NCBI RefSeq assembly: GCF_002224485.1
Contig: NZ_CP022463.1
Span: forward strand, 512,422-576,421
Source of the DNA: Sinomonas sp. R1AF57
Lineage (GTDB): Bacteria > Actinomycetota > Actinomycetes > Actinomycetales > Micrococcaceae
Direction: 5' to 3'
Length of the DNA: 64,000 bases
Shown in pieces: positions 62,527 through 64,000 of this stretch. Each line of letters begins with the position of its first letter. The first letter of the stretch is position 1. A model generated the notes under the pieces. It ran no database searches, had not been told where the DNA came from, and saw only the letters and a program-made list of their open reading frames with translations. Both the position numbers and the translations under genes were made by a program.

Positions 62527-63135
62527 ATGAGAACGTACCCCCGCGACGAATTCGATGCAGTACCCGAGTCTCCCCGCAGGCAGGGCGTGCACAGGACGCG
62601 GGAGGGGGAGGAGCCGCAGCGGCGATCGGGCCTCGGGTGGATCCTCGCCGCGGGCATCCTCGCCCTCGTGATCGGGGCGGTGGCCTTCTTCCTGCTCCCG
62701 CGCCTCGGGATCAGCGGCTCCGAATCCGCCGTGGCGTCGGCGCCGTCGACTTCGCAGCCCGCCCCCGAGGGCTCCCAGCCCGCGGCCTCCGCGCCTGCCC
62801 CGGCGCCGACTTCAGCGGCGCCCACCCCCACCGCGACCCCGACGCCTACCGAGAGCGCCAACAAGGCCCTCGAGGTCGGCGTGTACAACGCGACCGGCAC
62901 GGCCGGGCTCGGCAACCGCGTCGCGACCACCGCTCGCACGGCCGGCTGGACGGTCACGGACGTGGGCAACTGGGCCGGCGCCCCCGTGAACTCGTCCGTG
63001 GTGTACTACCGCTCCGCGGCCCACGCCGGGTCCGCGAAGGCCCTGGCGGCGGACCTCGGGATCCAGACCGTGCTCGAGGCGCCGGCGCTCGGGCTGCCGC
63101 TGGCCGCCGTTGTGGGCCCCGGGTACGCCGGGTGA
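62527..63135 (+). CDS. LytR_C-domain membrane protein
   Basis: The 202-residue protein has a cytoplasmic charged N-terminus, one membrane helix (LGWILAAGILALVIGAVAFFLL), a Ser/Ala/Pro/Thr linker, and a C-terminal LytR_C domain (EVGVYNATGTAGLGNRVATTARTAGWTV, then SSVVYYRSAAHAGSAKALAADLG). The domain also occurs at the end of LytR-CpsA-Psr wall-polymer ligases; here the catalytic part is absent, so it is probably a wall-associated accessory protein. Its stop overlaps the next start (GTGA). Confidence 0.88.
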   Translation: MRTYPRDEFDAVPESPRRQGVHRTREGEEPQRRSGLGWILAAGILALVIGAVAFFLLPRLGISGSESAVASAPSTSQPAPEGSQPAASAPAPAPTSAAPTPTATPTPTESANKALEVGVYNATGTAGLGNRVATTARTAGWTVTDVGNWAGAPVNSSVVYYRSAAHAGSAKALAADLGIQTVLEAPALGLPLAAVVGPGYAG

Positions 63136-64000
63136 GGTGTCGCGGCACCGCACTGCCACGCCTTGCTGCCGTGGCTGCCGCCGGCCTCGCGTCTCTCGCC
63201 CTTGCGGCCTGCGGGCCCAGCGGCGACGCGCGCACCGCCCACCCGGGGCCATCTGGCGACGGCGTCCTGAGGCTCGGCCTCCTCCTGGACTCCGCCGGCC
63301 AGTCCGCCTATCTGAACGACGCCCAGCGCGCCGCCGTCGTGCTCGCGGTGCAGCAGGCGAATGCGGCCGGCGGGTTCAAGGGGAAGCCGGTCGAGCTGCT
63401 GGACGCAGCCGTCGGCGAGGACACGGGCAGCGGGGCGAAGCGGCTCGCGGAGGCCGGAGCCGACGTCGTCATCGGGCCCACGGACTCGAGCCGCGCGCCC
63501 GCCGCCATCGACGCGCTCGCCGCCGCACAGGTCCCTCTCATCTCCCCGGCGGCAGCCGCTGCCAGCCTGAGCGACTACCGGAGCGGCGGCTTCTTCTTCC
63601 GCACCGCCGCGCCCGAGGGTGCCGAGGGCGCCGCCCTCGTCGAGCTCGCCAAGCGCGCCGGAGCCCATCGCATTGCGGTGCTGCACGAGGACAGCGCGTA
63701 CGGGAAGGCAGTCGCGGCCGGCGCGGCGGGAGCGGCCTCGGCCGCCGGGCTCGAGGAGTCCGGGAGCGCCGAGTTCGGACGCGGCGACGTCCGGTCCAAG
63801 GCCGCGGGCACGAAGGACGCTGACGCCGTCCTCGTCGTCGCCCGCTCGGACGGTCGGTCGGTGCTCACCCAGCTCGCCGAGGCCGGGATCCCCGGGAGAA
63901 GGCTCCTGCTCTCCGACGGGCTCGTGGACCGGTACGGCTCGGCGCTCGCGAACGGCGTGCTCGACGGCGCCCGCGCCGCCGTCCCGGGGGCCTTCCCGAG
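63132..64000 (+). CDS. ABC-type substrate-binding lipoprotein (Leu/Ile/Val type), cut by the window end
   Basis: From GTG 63132 the frame stays open to the window end (289 codons seen). A signal peptide ends in the lipobox LALAAC (Cys about residue 26), followed by the periplasmic-binding type 1 fold of branched-chain amino-acid receptors: LRLGLLLDSAGQSAYLND, AVQQANAAGGFKGKPVELLD, ADVVIGPTDSSRAPAAID, VPLISPAAAAASL, FFFRTAAPEGAEGAAL and RIAVLHEDSAYGKAVA. The ligand is unknown. It overlaps the LytR_C gene by 4 nt. Confidence 0.88.
   Translation, partial: MRCRGTALPRLAAVAAAGLASLALAACGPSGDARTAHPGPSGDGVLRLGLLLDSAGQSAYLNDAQRAAVVLAVQQANAAGGFKGKPVELLDAAVGEDTGSGAKRLAEAGADVVIGPTDSSRAPAAIDALAAAQVPLISPAAAAASLSDYRSGGFFFRTAAPEGAEGAALVELAKRAGAHRIAVLHEDSAYGKAVAAGAAGAASAAGLEESGSAEFGRGDVRSKAAGTKDADAVLVVARSDGRSVLTQLAEAGIPGRRLLLSDGLVDRYGSALANGVLDGARAAVPGAFP

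Overview
The window is high-GC DNA from an actinobacterium, most likely a member of the Micrococcaceae (Arthrobacter/Sinomonas-like). I infer this from the GC-rich third codon positions, the frequent GTG/TTG starts, actinobacterial families (DUF4193, DUF3263, DUF4032, MAB_1171c-type transporter, LGFP repeats, excalibur domain) and a fused oleBC gene. No species call is possible from the sequence alone.

Layout. 0-9.3 kb: the end of an rRNA operon (5S rRNA and terminator), then housekeeping genes: an SRPBCC protein, DUF2461, DUF4032, a UgpC/MalK-type ABC ATPase, trehalose synthesis (otsA-otsB, overlapping), a membrane-anchored DsbA-like thioredoxin and small unknowns. 9.5-14.2 kb: a compact oleA-oleBC-oleD operon for long-chain olefins by head-to-head fatty acyl condensation. 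14.2-25.4 kb: a looser, partly decayed stretch with gene remnants (a frameshifted unknown gene, a GIY-YIG-like tail, a frameshifted lipoprotein, a truncated MFS transporter), short repeats, an orphan antitoxin, a DUF805 protein, a PEP mutase/isocitrate lyase-family enzyme, a GMC oxidoreductase followed by a three-gene unknown operon, and a TetR/quinone-oxidoreductase pair with a palindromic operator on its promoter.

25.4-35.3 kb is the most unusual part. Two paralogous secreted proteins of about 925 aa each combine a metzincin-type protease motif, exactly five 54-residue LGFP repeats in an alternating A-B-A-B-A pattern, and a C-terminal lytic transglycosylase domain. Between them lie tRNA-Thr(TGU), an XRE regulator divergent from an overlapping operon (ImmA/IrrE peptidase, MAB_1171c-type membrane protein, secreted Pro/Gly-rich protein), and an XRE-TPR regulator facing the second paralogue across an intergenic region with three ACATGT sites. 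I propose this as a candidate regulated cell-envelope-remodelling or antagonism locus. Its function is inferred, not shown.

35.4-48.9 kb: an NAD-dependent epimerase divergent from a DHA2-type efflux pump, a dienelactone hydrolase, a class A penicillin-binding protein, GatB/YqeY, a YciO/Sua5 protein, a membrane hydrolase, Tex, a GNAT enzyme, an excalibur protein and small proteins. 49.1-56.7 kb: a tandem glycine riboswitch followed by gcvP-gcvT-gcvH-glyA-sdaA, which would convert excess glycine through serine to pyruvate; a REP-like palindrome lies between gcvP and gcvT. 56.7-64 kb: a DJ-1/PfpI protein, a FemABX peptidoglycan-bridge transferase, a ThrE-type Thr/Ser exporter, a siderophore-interacting reductase, uracil-DNA glycosylase, DUF3263, a LytR_C protein and a substrate-binding lipoprotein cut by the window end.
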